Of a stretch of DNA of 64,000 nt, positions 1 to 8,980 are shown piece by piece. Below the pieces are notes generated by a model, which saw only the letters and a program-made list of their open reading frames with translations, ran no database searches and had not been told where the DNA came from. This stretch comes from Massilia sp. ST3 (GTDB lineage: Bacteria > Pseudomonadota > Gammaproteobacteria > Burkholderiales > Burkholderiaceae_D). Location: positions 62,001 to 126,000 of the forward strand of contig NZ_JAGPWC010000001.1 of the NCBI RefSeq assembly GCF_018119405.1, written 5' to 3'. Made by a program: the position numbers and the translations under genes. The stretch's first letter is position 1. Every line of letters starts with the position of its first letter.

Positions 1-2
1 GT

Positions 3-779
3 GACGGCGCGAAGAAGGCGCACAAGCGCCTGTGCTCGGTGGGCGCCGACGGCAACCGCTACCTGCTGGCCCGTATTCCCATGATGGACGAGGGCGACGC
101 CAAGACCCTGGCGAAGGAGGTCGAGCACAAGGGCAAGCGCCGCAGCGCGGCCGTGCTGCGCGGCGACGAGCACGGCAACGAACTCACCGCGCTGCTCAAG
201 CAGGACGAGCACTTCGGGCCCTTCCTCGCGATTCCCGGCAAGGACAACGGTTTCGATATCGAGGGCATCGCGGTCGCCGGCAAGCATCTGCTGCTGGGCC
301 TGCGCGGCCCGGTGCTGCGCGGCTGGGCGGCGATCGTCGAAGTCTGCCCGGTCGACGACGACCAGCCCGGCCGGCTACGCCTGGGACCGGTCGACGGCGA
401 GGGACAGCCGTACCGCAAGCATTTCGTCGACCTGCACGGCCTGGGCATCCGCGACCTCTGCGTGCAGGGGAAGGACCTCCTCATCCTGGCCGGGCCGACC
501 ATGGACCTGGACGGCCCCGTCTACGTCTACCGCTGGCCCGGCGGCGCGGCGCCGGACAAGGAGGGGGTGGTGCCTCACGACGAGCTGGAGCGCATGCTGG
601 CGCTGCCCTACGGCGAAGGCGTCGACCATCCTGAGGGCATGACCCTGTTCCCCGGCCAGGACGGGGACGAGGGCCTGATGGTCGTGTACGACTCGGCCTC
701 GGCCAGCCGGCAGATCGGCGACAGCATCATCGTGGCGGATGTCTTCCCGCTGCCGCGCCCCGCCAGGCGGCGCAAATGA
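3..779 (+). CDS. DUF3616 domain protein, 5' end outside window
   Basis: The reading frame is open from base 3, so the true start lies before the window; the GTG at 39 is internal. The visible 258 residues carry the features I associate with DUF3616 proteins: a GFDIEGIA segment, then a LRGPVLRGWA strand and a GLGIRDLC segment. DUF3616 proteins are predicted beta-propeller-like proteins of unknown function. The C-terminus is complete, ending in a short basic tail. The next gene, on the other strand, ends 4 bases further on, so the two converge. The family call rests on recalled motifs; no function can be given. Confidence 0.75.
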   Translation, partial: DGAKKAHKRLCSVGADGNRYLLARIPMMDEGDAKTLAKEVEHKGKRRSAAVLRGDEHGNELTALLKQDEHFGPFLAIPGKDNGFDIEGIAVAGKHLLLGLRGPVLRGWAAIVEVCPVDDDQPGRLRLGPVDGEGQPYRKHFVDLHGLGIRDLCVQGKDLLILAGPTMDLDGPVYVYRWPGGAAPDKEGVVPHDELERMLALPYGEGVDHPEGMTLFPGQDGDEGLMVVYDSASASRQIGDSIIVADVFPLPRPARRRK

Positions 780-783
780 TGCG

Positions 784-1287
784 CTAGCGCCGCAGTGCGC
801 CGACCGCCGACCACAGCAGGCGCGGCGCGTGGTACAGCACGTAGCCGATGACGGCCAGCACACTGGCAACCAGCACTGGCAGCACCGGACCGAAGGCAAA
901 AGTCAGGCCGAACACGAAGCCGAGCACGGCCTCGGCGCGGTAGATCGGCACGAACAGCGCCAGCAGCAGCAAGCCCTGCATCAGGTACTCGCACAGGTCG
1001 GCGCGTCCGCTGCTGAAGAAGAAAGCGATGGCGGCGCCGAACAGCAGGCCGGCGCAGAATCCGGGTGCGGCGCCGGCGGCCAGGGCGGCGCCCTTGAAAC
1101 GGTGCTCGATACGGCTGGCGGCGATCCAGGTCAGCAGCGGCAGGAGCAGCAGGCCCCACCAGTTGGAGATCGCGGGCATGTCTTCACGCGCCAGCAGGTG
1201 GTGCGCCGGAACCCCGGTGCCGGCGTGTTGCCAGGCCAGGATGAACGCCGTGGCGAAGGCCACGGCGACAGTGAGTTGGCCGCGCAT
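784..1287 (-). CDS. Hypothetical multi-spanning membrane protein (paralogue A)
   Basis: 167 residues with about four hydrophobic segments: the N-terminus (residues 5-20), about 42-58, about 75-92 and a long C-terminal pair. A SNWWGLLLLP motif lies in the first third and a VLGFVFGLTFAFGPVLPVL stretch near the C-terminus. Both recur in the gene just upstream at 1326-1907, so this is a tandem duplication. It is an inner membrane protein with no charged active-site pattern. I do not recognise a named family and give no function. The two genes are co-oriented with a gap of about 38 bases and may form a two-gene operon. Confidence 0.75.
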   Translation of the reverse strand: MRGQLTVAVAFATAFILAWQHAGTGVPAHHLLAREDMPAISNWWGLLLLPLLTWIAASRIEHRFKGAALAAGAAPGFCAGLLFGAAIAFFFSSGRADLCEYLMQGLLLLALFVPIYRAEAVLGFVFGLTFAFGPVLPVLVASVLAVIGYVLYHAPRLLWSAVGALRR

Positions 1288-1325
1288 GCTGACTCCTCGT
1301 TAACTGGACAAGAGGATTGTGGCAG

Positions 1326-1907
1326 TTATTCGGCGGAATGCAATGCGTGCTGCATGTTCTGCGGCTCGGCGCGCTGGGCGGGCTGGGCGCGCGAAGCGGC
1401 CGGCGTGTCCGGCGCCGTGCGGAACAGCGCGGCAACCAGTTCCCAAGCCAGCCGCAGCCCGTGGTGCCCCAGGTAGGCGGCCGGGGCCAGGAAGCAGGCG
1501 GCCAGCACCGGCACCACCGGTCCGAAGGCGTAGGACGCCCCGAACACGAAGCCGAGCACGCATCCGGCGCGGTAGATCGGATAGGACAGCATCAGGAAGA
1601 CCAGGCCCTCGCCAAGGAAATCGGACAAGTCCGGCCGCCCGTGCTCGTAGAAAAAGCCGAGGGCGCCGCCGAACAGTAGCGCGCCAACGAAGTCCTTGAG
1701 CAGGGCTTCGCCCTCGTAGCCGGGACGCACCCGGCCCAGCGCCAGCCAGGTGACGGCCGGCAGCAGGATCAATCCCCACCAGTTGGACAGCGCGGGCAGC
1801 TCCTCTTCGCCAAACGGATAATGGACCGACACGCCGTCGGTCAGGTACTGGACACCGAGTACGAGGGCGACGGCGAGCGTCACCCGGAACGTGAACTTGC
1901 TGCGCAT
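1326..1907 (-). CDS. Hypothetical multi-spanning membrane protein (paralogue B)
   Basis: 193 residues from the chosen ATG at 1907. An ATG five codons upstream (1922) exists, but a GGGGAGAGAGAG ribosome site lies between the two, which favours 1907; the paralogue also begins with MR. It shares the SNWWGLILLP and VLGFVFGASYAFGPVVPVL motifs with its neighbour and has the same run of hydrophobic segments. It adds a roughly 30-residue Ala/Gln/Pro-rich C-terminal tail that the neighbour lacks. The family is unknown. The pair sits between unrelated genes, so context does not suggest a role. Confidence 0.75.
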   Translation of the reverse strand: MRSKFTFRVTLAVALVLGVQYLTDGVSVHYPFGEEELPALSNWWGLILLPAVTWLALGRVRPGYEGEALLKDFVGALLFGGALGFFYEHGRPDLSDFLGEGLVFLMLSYPIYRAGCVLGFVFGASYAFGPVVPVLAACFLAPAAYLGHHGLRLAWELVAALFRTAPDTPAASRAQPAQRAEPQNMQHALHSAE

Positions 1908-2104
1908 TCTCTCTCTCCCCATCAGGCCGGCTTGATGGAAGCCAAGCCTGTTTATTGTCTTATTGGCACGCGAGCGAGTATTGTGCTCCAGCGGGCGCGA
2001 GCACAGGCGAATTGTTGCGTTCGGTAAGCAGGATATTTTCGACTTTTGGTCGTTTTACAACGGGCCGATAGCCTGTCATCAATCGGTCATCGAGACCGCA
2101 TAGA

Positions 2105-2133
2105 TTGCCGAAATAATACGAACGTTCTATTAA
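2105..2133 (+). promoter_or_regulatory. Candidate sigma70 promoter of the fused beta-oxidation gene
   Basis: TTGCCG at 2105-2110 and TATTAA at 2128-2133 are 17 bases apart, 51 bases before the chosen start. The spacer holds ACGAACG (2118-2124), the same half-site that forms a full palindrome in the thiolase promoter at 6488-6503, and the 8-base palindrome GAACGTTC. A shared TetR-type regulator is plausible but is inference. Confidence 0.4.
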
Positions 2134-2183
2134 TTCGGTTATAGTTGCCGGATAGTTTTCAACCGATAAGGAGAAGAAGAGAC

Positions 2184-4274
<2,091 letters not shown>

Positions 4275-4308
4275 CGCGGCTGCGTGGTGCGCAGATGGAA
4301 CGCCGCGG

Positions 4309-4445
4309 AACTTGGGTCCCCGCCTGCGCGGGGATGACGTTCGAGAGCGCCTGGTCGTACGAAGCTGTTGTGGCCTGCTGCTTATGAACGTCATTGCCGC
4401 CACTGGCGGCAATGACTCCCCGCGAAGGCGGGGACCCAAGTTTGT
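4309..4445. repeat. Dispersed intergenic repeat, family A, inverted pair
   Basis: Two copies of a unit with the core ACTTGGGTCCCCGCC, a short GC hairpin and GGGGATGACG face each other, separated by about 70 bases. A third hairpin (TTGCCGCCACTGGCGGCAA) lies between them. The same paired arrangement recurs at 24012-24120 and, degraded, at 38981-39085. It sits between the 3' ends of two convergent genes, which is where REP-like repeats usually accumulate. Confidence 0.7.
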
Positions 4446-4461
4446 TCGCAGACCGCCAGCC

Positions 4462-4494
4462 AAAAAAAATGCCGCTGTCCCCAGCGGCATTTTC
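4462..4494 (-). terminator. Bidirectional rho-independent terminator
   Basis: A perfect 10-base stem (AATGCCGCTG with CAGCGGCATT) and 4-base loop. On the minus strand it is followed by eight T residues, 20 bases after the transporter stop codon. On the plus strand it is followed by four T residues, so it may also stop read-through from the beta-oxidation gene. Confidence 0.85.
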
Positions 4495-4512
4495 CGTTAA
4501 CCGATCCGCAGA

Positions 4513-6213
4513 TCAGTCATGCGCGTAGATATCGTTGTCCTTGGTCTCGCGAATGAACAGCGCCCCCACCACGACGGTGATCAGGGCGATGATGATCGGA
4601 TACCACAAGCCGTAGTAGATGTCGCCCTTGAAGGCCACCAGCGCGAAGGTGGTGGTCGGCAGCAGGCCGCCGAACCAGCCGTTGCCGATGTGGTAGGGCA
4701 GGGACATCGAGGTGTAGCGGATGCGGGTCGGGAACATCTCGACCAGCATTGCCGCGATCGGGCCGTACACCATGGTCACGTAGATCACCAGGATGAACAG
4801 CAGCAGCACCAGCATCGGCTTGTTCACCGCGGCCGGGTCGGCCTTGTCCGGGTAGCCGGCCGCCTTCAGGGCGCCCGTGACTTCCTTCTTCAGCGCGGCT
4901 TCGCGTTCCTTGCTGGCGGCGTCGAAGTTCAGGTTGTCCGGAGTCATGACCGCGTTAAACGACTGGAACACGTTCTCGCCCACCTTCACCGAGGCGACGG
5001 TGCCGGCCGGGGCGTCCTGGCGGGTATAGCTGACCGAGGCCGCGGTCAGCATGCGGGTGGCGATGTCGCAGGAGGACGGGAATTTCTTGGTGCCGGTGGC
5101 GTCGACCTGGAAGCTGCAGGTGTTCGGGTCGGCCACGACCACCACCGGCGAGGTGTTGATCGCGTTTTCCAGCGCCGGGTTGCCGTAGTGGGTGATCGCC
5201 TTGAAGATCGGGAAATAGGTCACCGCGGCGATCAGGCAGCCGCCCAGGATGATCTTCTTGCGGCCGATCTTGTCTGACAGCGAGCCGAAGAAGATGAAGA
5301 ACGGGGTCGCGAGCAGCAGCGAGATCGCGATCAGGATGTTCGAGGTCGGCTCGTCGATCTTCAGGGTCTTGGTCAGGAAGAACAGGGCGTAGAACTGGCC
5401 GGTGTACCACACCACCGCCTGGCCCATGGTCAGGCCGACCAGGGCCAGCAGGGCGATCTTGCCGTTCTTCCAGTTCAGGAAGGCTTCCGACAGCGGGGCC
5501 TTCGAGGTCTTGCCCTCGGCCTTCATCTTGGCGAAGGCGGGCGACTCGGCCATCGACATCCGGATCCACACCGAAATTCCCAGCAGGACCACCGAGATCA
5601 GGAAGGGAATGCGCCAGCCCCAGGCCTGGAACTCCTCTTCGCCCATCGCGGTGCGGGTGCCGAGGATGACCAGCAGCGACATGAACAGGCCGATGGTGGC
5701 GGTGGTCTGGATGAAGGAGGTGAACAGGCCGCGCTTGCCGTGCGGCGCGTGTTCCGCCACATAGGTGGCGGCGCCGCCGTATTCGCCGCCCAGGGCCAGG
5801 CCCTGCAGGATGCGCAGGGTGACCAGGATGATCGGGGCCGCGATGCCGATCTGCGCATGGCTGGGCAGCAGGCCGACCAGGAAGGTCGAGGCGCCCATGA
5901 TCAGGATCGTGACCAGGAAGGTGTACTTGCGGCCGATCATGTCGCCCAGGCGGCCGAACACCAGCGCGCCGAAGGGGCGCACGATGAAGCCGGCGGCGAA
6001 GGCCAGGAGCGCGAAGATGAAGGTGGTGGTGGGGTCGCCGATGAAGAACTGCTTGGCGATGATGGTCGCAAGGGAACCGTAGAGGTAGAAGTCGTACCAT
6101 TCAAAAACGGTACCGAGGGAAGAAGCGACGATGACCTTGCGTTCTTCCTTGGTCAGACCAGAGGAGGGGGCTGTTGCCTTGCCTCCGGCGGTCATACCGG
6201 GTGTGATAGCCAT
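4513..6213 (-). CDS. MFS transporter, metabolite:H+ symporter (MHS) type
   Basis: 566 residues from the ATG at 6213, which has GGAGA upstream; the frame is open further but without a better start. The N-terminus shows MHS features: GTVFEWYDFYLYG in helix 1, then the loop motif FGRLGDMIGRKYT, and a second GSLSDKIGRKK between the halves. About 12 helices are predicted. MHS relatives (KgtP, ShiA, ProP) move dicarboxylates, shikimate or betaine with protons across the inner membrane; the substrate here is unknown. It is unusually long because residues of roughly 341-466 form a non-membrane insertion with two cysteines (CSF, SCD) between helices. It is divergent from the thiolase gene and has its own terminator. 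Confidence 0.85.
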   Translation of the reverse strand: MAITPGMTAGGKATAPSSGLTKEERKVIVASSLGTVFEWYDFYLYGSLATIIAKQFFIGDPTTTFIFALLAFAAGFIVRPFGALVFGRLGDMIGRKYTFLVTILIMGASTFLVGLLPSHAQIGIAAPIILVTLRILQGLALGGEYGGAATYVAEHAPHGKRGLFTSFIQTTATIGLFMSLLVILGTRTAMGEEEFQAWGWRIPFLISVVLLGISVWIRMSMAESPAFAKMKAEGKTSKAPLSEAFLNWKNGKIALLALVGLTMGQAVVWYTGQFYALFFLTKTLKIDEPTSNILIAISLLLATPFFIFFGSLSDKIGRKKIILGGCLIAAVTYFPIFKAITHYGNPALENAINTSPVVVVADPNTCSFQVDATGTKKFPSSCDIATRMLTAASVSYTRQDAPAGTVASVKVGENVFQSFNAVMTPDNLNFDAASKEREAALKKEVTGALKAAGYPDKADPAAVNKPMLVLLLFILVIYVTMVYGPIAAMLVEMFPTRIRYTSMSLPYHIGNGWFGGLLPTTTFALVAFKGDIYYGLWYPIIIALITVVVGALFIRETKDNDIYAHD

Positions 6214-6351
6214 GTGTGTCTCCGTATAGTAATTGTCTTTCGGATTGCTGCTTGGCGGTTTGCTGACTGCGCTGCGGTTTGACCAGCTCATCGGCCAGAA
6301 CGTTCGCATTGCCAATTCTTCATCAGCTGGGAGCGAGTGTGTTCCGCAAAC

Positions 6352-6391
6352 CTTACACGATTCTTGCACCAAGCTTACGCAAAGCTTACAG
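6352..6391 (-). promoter_or_regulatory. Four phased direct repeats, possible response-regulator site
   Basis: CTTACAC, CTTGCAC, CTTACGC and CTTACAG begin at 6352, 6363, 6374 and 6385, so each step is exactly 11 bases, one helical turn. Tandem sites with 11-base spacing are typical of OmpR/PhoB/PmrA-family response regulators. The array lies about 140-180 bases upstream of the transporter start. No two-component genes are in the window, so the cognate regulator is unknown. Confidence 0.5.
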
Positions 6392-6481
6392 AAGCACGGC
6401 CGTGCGGCCTGCGCCGGTGTCGGACGTCCCGCTGTCCCCGCGTCGGACGGCATTCCGGGCCGGCAGGGATGACTTGCAGGT

Positions 6482-6511
6482 TTGATCACGAACGACCGTT
6501 CGTAATATGCT
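6482..6511 (+). promoter_or_regulatory. Thiolase promoter with TetR-type operator
   Basis: TTGATC (6482-6487) and TATGCT (6506-6511) flank an 18-base spacer. A 7-2-7 palindrome, ACGAACG-AC-CGTTCGT (6488-6503), almost fills it. A repressor bound here would block RNA polymerase. Palindromes of this kind are typical of TetR-family regulators of acyl-CoA metabolism; the regulator itself is not in the window. Confidence 0.6.
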
Positions 6512-6557
6512 ATGCTCGTCCGGTCCCAGCCGCGCGAACACCAAGAGGAGACTCCGC

Positions 6558-7736
6558 ATGCAAGACGCCGTCATCGTTTCGACCGCCCGCACCGCCCTGG
6601 CCAAATCGTGGAAGGGCGCCTTCAACATGACCCACGGCGCCACCCTCGGCGGCCACGTGCTGGAGGCGGCCATAGCGCGCGCCGGCATCGAAGCGGGCGA
6701 GGTCGAGGACGTCATCATGGGCTGCGCCAACCCCGAGGGCGCCACCGGCGTCAACATCGCGCGCCAGGTTGCACTGCGGGCCGGTTGCCCGGTGACGGTG
6801 CCGGGCATGACGGTCAACCGCTTCTGTTCCTCCGGCCTGCAGACCATCGCCCTGGCGGCCCAGCGCATCCTTGCCGGAGAAGGCGAGATCTTCGCCGCCG
6901 GCGGCGTCGAATCGATTTCCTGCGTGCAGCAGGAGATGAACCGCCACATGCTGTACGAGACCTGGCTCAAGAAGCACAAGCCGGAACTGTACTGGCCGAT
7001 GCTGCAGACCGCCGAGACGGTGGCGCGCCGCTACGCGATCCCGCGCGAGCGCCAGGACGAATACGGTGTGCGCAGCCAGCAGCGCGCGGCCGCCGCCCAG
7101 GCAGCGGGCCTGTTCGACGCCGAGATCGTCCCCATGACCACGGTGATGGGCGTGGCCGACAAGGCGTCCGGCATGCTGCTCACCCGAGAAGTCACCATCG
7201 CCGCCGACGAAGGCATCCGCGCCGATACGACGCTGGAGGGCGTGGCGAAGATTCGTCCCGCGCTGCCGGGCGGCGTGATCAGCGCCGGCAACGCCAGCCA
7301 GTTCTCGGACGGCGCCGCGGCCACGATCGTCATGAGCGGGCGCCTGGCGCAAGCCCGGGGCCTGCAGCCGCTCGGCATCTTCCGCGGCTACGCGGTGGCC
7401 GGCTGCGAGCCGGACGAAATGGGTATCGGCCCCGTGTTCGCCATCCCCAGGCTGCTGGAAAAGGCCGGGCTGACGGTGGAAGACATTGGCCTGTGGGAAC
7501 TGAACGAAGCCTTCGCCGTGCAGGTGCTGTATTGCGCCGACCGCCTCGGCATCCCCATGGACCGCCTCAACGTGAACGGCGGCGCGATCGCGGTCGGCCA
7601 TCCGTATGGGGTGTCCGGAGCGCGCATGGTGGGGCATGCGCTGATCGAAGGCAAGCGCCGCGGTGCCAAGTATGTGGTGGCCACCATGTGCGTCGGCGGC
7701 GGCCAGGGCGCGGCCGGACTGTTCGAAGTCGTGTGA
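6558..7736 (+). CDS. Thiolase family acetyl-CoA C-acyltransferase
   Basis: 392 residues. It cleaves 3-ketoacyl-CoA with CoA to acetyl-CoA and a shortened acyl-CoA, or runs in reverse. Thiolase residues are all present: nucleophile Cys90 in NRFCSSGLQ, His348 in [12 protein letters not shown] and Cys378 in [14 protein letters not shown]. The start at 6558 follows AAGAGGAGACTCCGC; the frame is open upstream but those codons overlap the promoter. It is the first gene of a set with a Dabb protein and two SDRs. Together with the bifunctional enzyme at 2184-4274, which carries the same operator half-site, it would complete a beta-oxidation turn. Degradative or biosynthetic use cannot be decided here. 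Confidence 0.93.
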   Translation: MQDAVIVSTARTALAKSWKGAFNMTHGATLGGHVLEAAIARAGIEAGEVEDVIMGCANPEGATGVNIARQVALRAGCPVTVPGMTVNRFCSSGLQTIALAAQRILAGEGEIFAAGGVESISCVQQEMNRHMLYETWLKKHKPELYWPMLQTAETVARRYAIPRERQDEYGVRSQQRAAAAQAAGLFDAEIVPMTTVMGVADKASGMLLTREVTIAADEGIRADTTLEGVAKIRPALPGGVISAGNASQFSDGAAATIVMSGRLAQARGLQPLGIFRGYAVAGCEPDEMGIGPVFAIPRLLEKAGLTVEDIGLWELNEAFAVQVLYCADRLGIPMDRLNVNGGAIAVGHPYGVSGARMVGHALIEGKRRGAKYVVATMCVGGGQGAAGLFEVV

Positions 7737-7755
7737 ATCGATACCAGGAGAAGGA

Positions 7756-8058
7756 ATGATCAAGCATATCGTGATGTGGAAGCTGAAGGACCAGGCCGAA
7801 GGCGCCGACCGCGCCGCCAATGCGCGCGAGATGAAGCGCCGGCTGGACGAATGCGCCCATATCGTCCCCGGCATTCTCACATTCGAGGTGGTGATCGCCC
7901 AGCCGGGACTGGAAGCGACCTACGACGTGGTGCTGTACTCGGAGTTCGAGGACAAGGCGGCGCTCGAGGCCTACGCCACGCATCCGACCCACAAGGCGCT
8001 GGTGCCTTTTATCGGTGCGATCCGCGAAGCGCGCCAATGCATGGATTACGAGGTTTGA
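7756..8058 (+). CDS. Dabb family protein (stress-responsive A/B barrel)
   Basis: 100 residues beginning MIKHIVMWKLKD, a typical Dabb opening, with the second strand in TYDVVLYSEFED and the helix AYATHPTHKALVPFI. Dabb proteins are small dimeric alpha+beta barrels; most have no known function, and a few plant members are polyketide cyclases. The start at 7756 has AGGAGAAGGA just upstream. It lies 19 bases after the thiolase stop and is probably co-transcribed with it, which hints at a role in handling an acyl-CoA-derived product. That role is inference. Confidence 0.85.
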   Translation: MIKHIVMWKLKDQAEGADRAANAREMKRRLDECAHIVPGILTFEVVIAQPGLEATYDVVLYSEFEDKAALEAYATHPTHKALVPFIGAIREARQCMDYEV

Positions 8059-8073
8059 TCCGGCACGCGCCGG

Positions 8074-8150
8074 TTGAACGCGTCGGCGGGAAATCCGCCG
8101 ACCCTACCCAGGGTTGGCGGCTGCGCCGCCGACGCGTTCAAGCGGCCTAC
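8074..8150. repeat. Dispersed intergenic repeat, family B, inverted pair
   Basis: Two arms, TTGAACGCGT (8074) and ACGCGTTCAA (ending 8141), enclose two GC hairpins and the tag CCGACCCTAC. It is the same family as 32447-32556, 48317-48414 and the half unit at 62440-62466. It lies between two co-oriented genes and is open in the frame of the next gene, so automatic gene calls may wrongly extend that protein into it. Confidence 0.75.
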
Positions 8151-8175
8151 GCATAAAATAACAAAGGAGACACCC

Positions 8176-8958
8176 ATGCGCAGCACCCACGAACTGTTTT
8201 CACTGAAGGGCAAGACCGCCATTGTCACCGGCGGCTCGCGCGGGCTCGGCCTGCAGATGGCCGAAGCGCTCGGCGAGCAGGGCGCGCGCCTGGTGATCTC
8301 CTCGCGCAAGCAGGAGGAGCTCGACGAAGCCGTCGCCCATCTGAAGGCGCGCGGCATCGAGGCTTCCAGCATCGCGGTCGACCTCTCGGACGAAGCCCAG
8401 GCCCACGCCTTCGTGGACGAGGCGCTGCGCCTCCTCGGCCACGTCGACATCCTGGTCAACAATGCCGGCGCCAGCTGGGGCGCCCCGGCCGAGGACTATC
8501 CGCTCGAAGCCTGGGACAAGGTGATGAACCTGAACGTGCGCGCCATGTTCCTGGTGTCGCAGCGGGTCGGCAAGCTGTCCATGATCCCGCGCCGCTATGG
8601 GCGCATCGTCAACATCTCGTCGATCGCCGGCCTGGCCGGGAATCCGCCCGGCACCATGCAAACCCTCGCGTACAACACGTCCAAGGGCGCGGTGGTAAAT
8701 TTCACCCGTACCCTCGCGGGCGAGTGGGGTCGCCACGGCATCACGGTCAACTCGATCGCGCCGGGCTTCTTCCCGTCCAAGATGACCAAGGGGGTGCTGG
8801 CGACCTTCGGCGAGGATACCCTGGCCAAGGATGCGCCGCTGAACCGCCTCGGCGACGACGAGGACCTGAAGGGCGCGGTGGTGCTGTTCGCCTCCGACGC
8901 CGGCAAGCACATCACAGGGCAGACGCTGGCCGTCGATGGGGGCGTGTCGGCAGTCTGA
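8176..8958 (+). CDS. SDR family oxidoreductase
   Basis: 260 residues of the classical short-chain dehydrogenase family. The cofactor motif TGGSRGLGLQ is near residue 20, NNAG follows, and the catalytic Ser and Tyr-x-x-x-Lys are in NISSIAG and YNTSKG. GGSRG without an acidic residue after the second strand slightly favours NADP(H), but this is uncertain. The C-terminal TGQTLAVDGG is typical. The start at 8176 has AAAGGAGA upstream; the in-frame upstream codons come from a palindromic repeat and are excluded. It is followed 22 bases later by a second SDR. A 3-hydroxyacyl or alcohol substrate is likely from context but not shown. Confidence 0.88.
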   Translation: MRSTHELFSLKGKTAIVTGGSRGLGLQMAEALGEQGARLVISSRKQEELDEAVAHLKARGIEASSIAVDLSDEAQAHAFVDEALRLLGHVDILVNNAGASWGAPAEDYPLEAWDKVMNLNVRAMFLVSQRVGKLSMIPRRYGRIVNISSIAGLAGNPPGTMQTLAYNTSKGAVVNFTRTLAGEWGRHGITVNSIAPGFFPSKMTKGVLATFGEDTLAKDAPLNRLGDDEDLKGAVVLFASDAGKHITGQTLAVDGGVSAV

Positions 8959-8980
8959 TCCCGGGCAGGGGGAGGGAGAG

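Larger units (their letters stand above)
6214..6557. promoter_or_regulatory. Divergent control region between transporter and thiolase
   Basis: 344 bases without a gene. It contains four CTTACAC-like heptamers at exact 11-base steps (6352-6391), oriented towards the transporter when read on the minus strand as GTAAG repeats, and the thiolase promoter with its palindromic operator (6482-6511). No small reading frame with a ribosome site was seen. Confidence 0.6.

Noticed and set aside
2145-2183. TTG start 13 codons upstream of the beta-oxidation gene
   Set aside because: The ATG at 2184 has AAGGAGAAGAAG directly before it, and the extra residues overlap the promoter.
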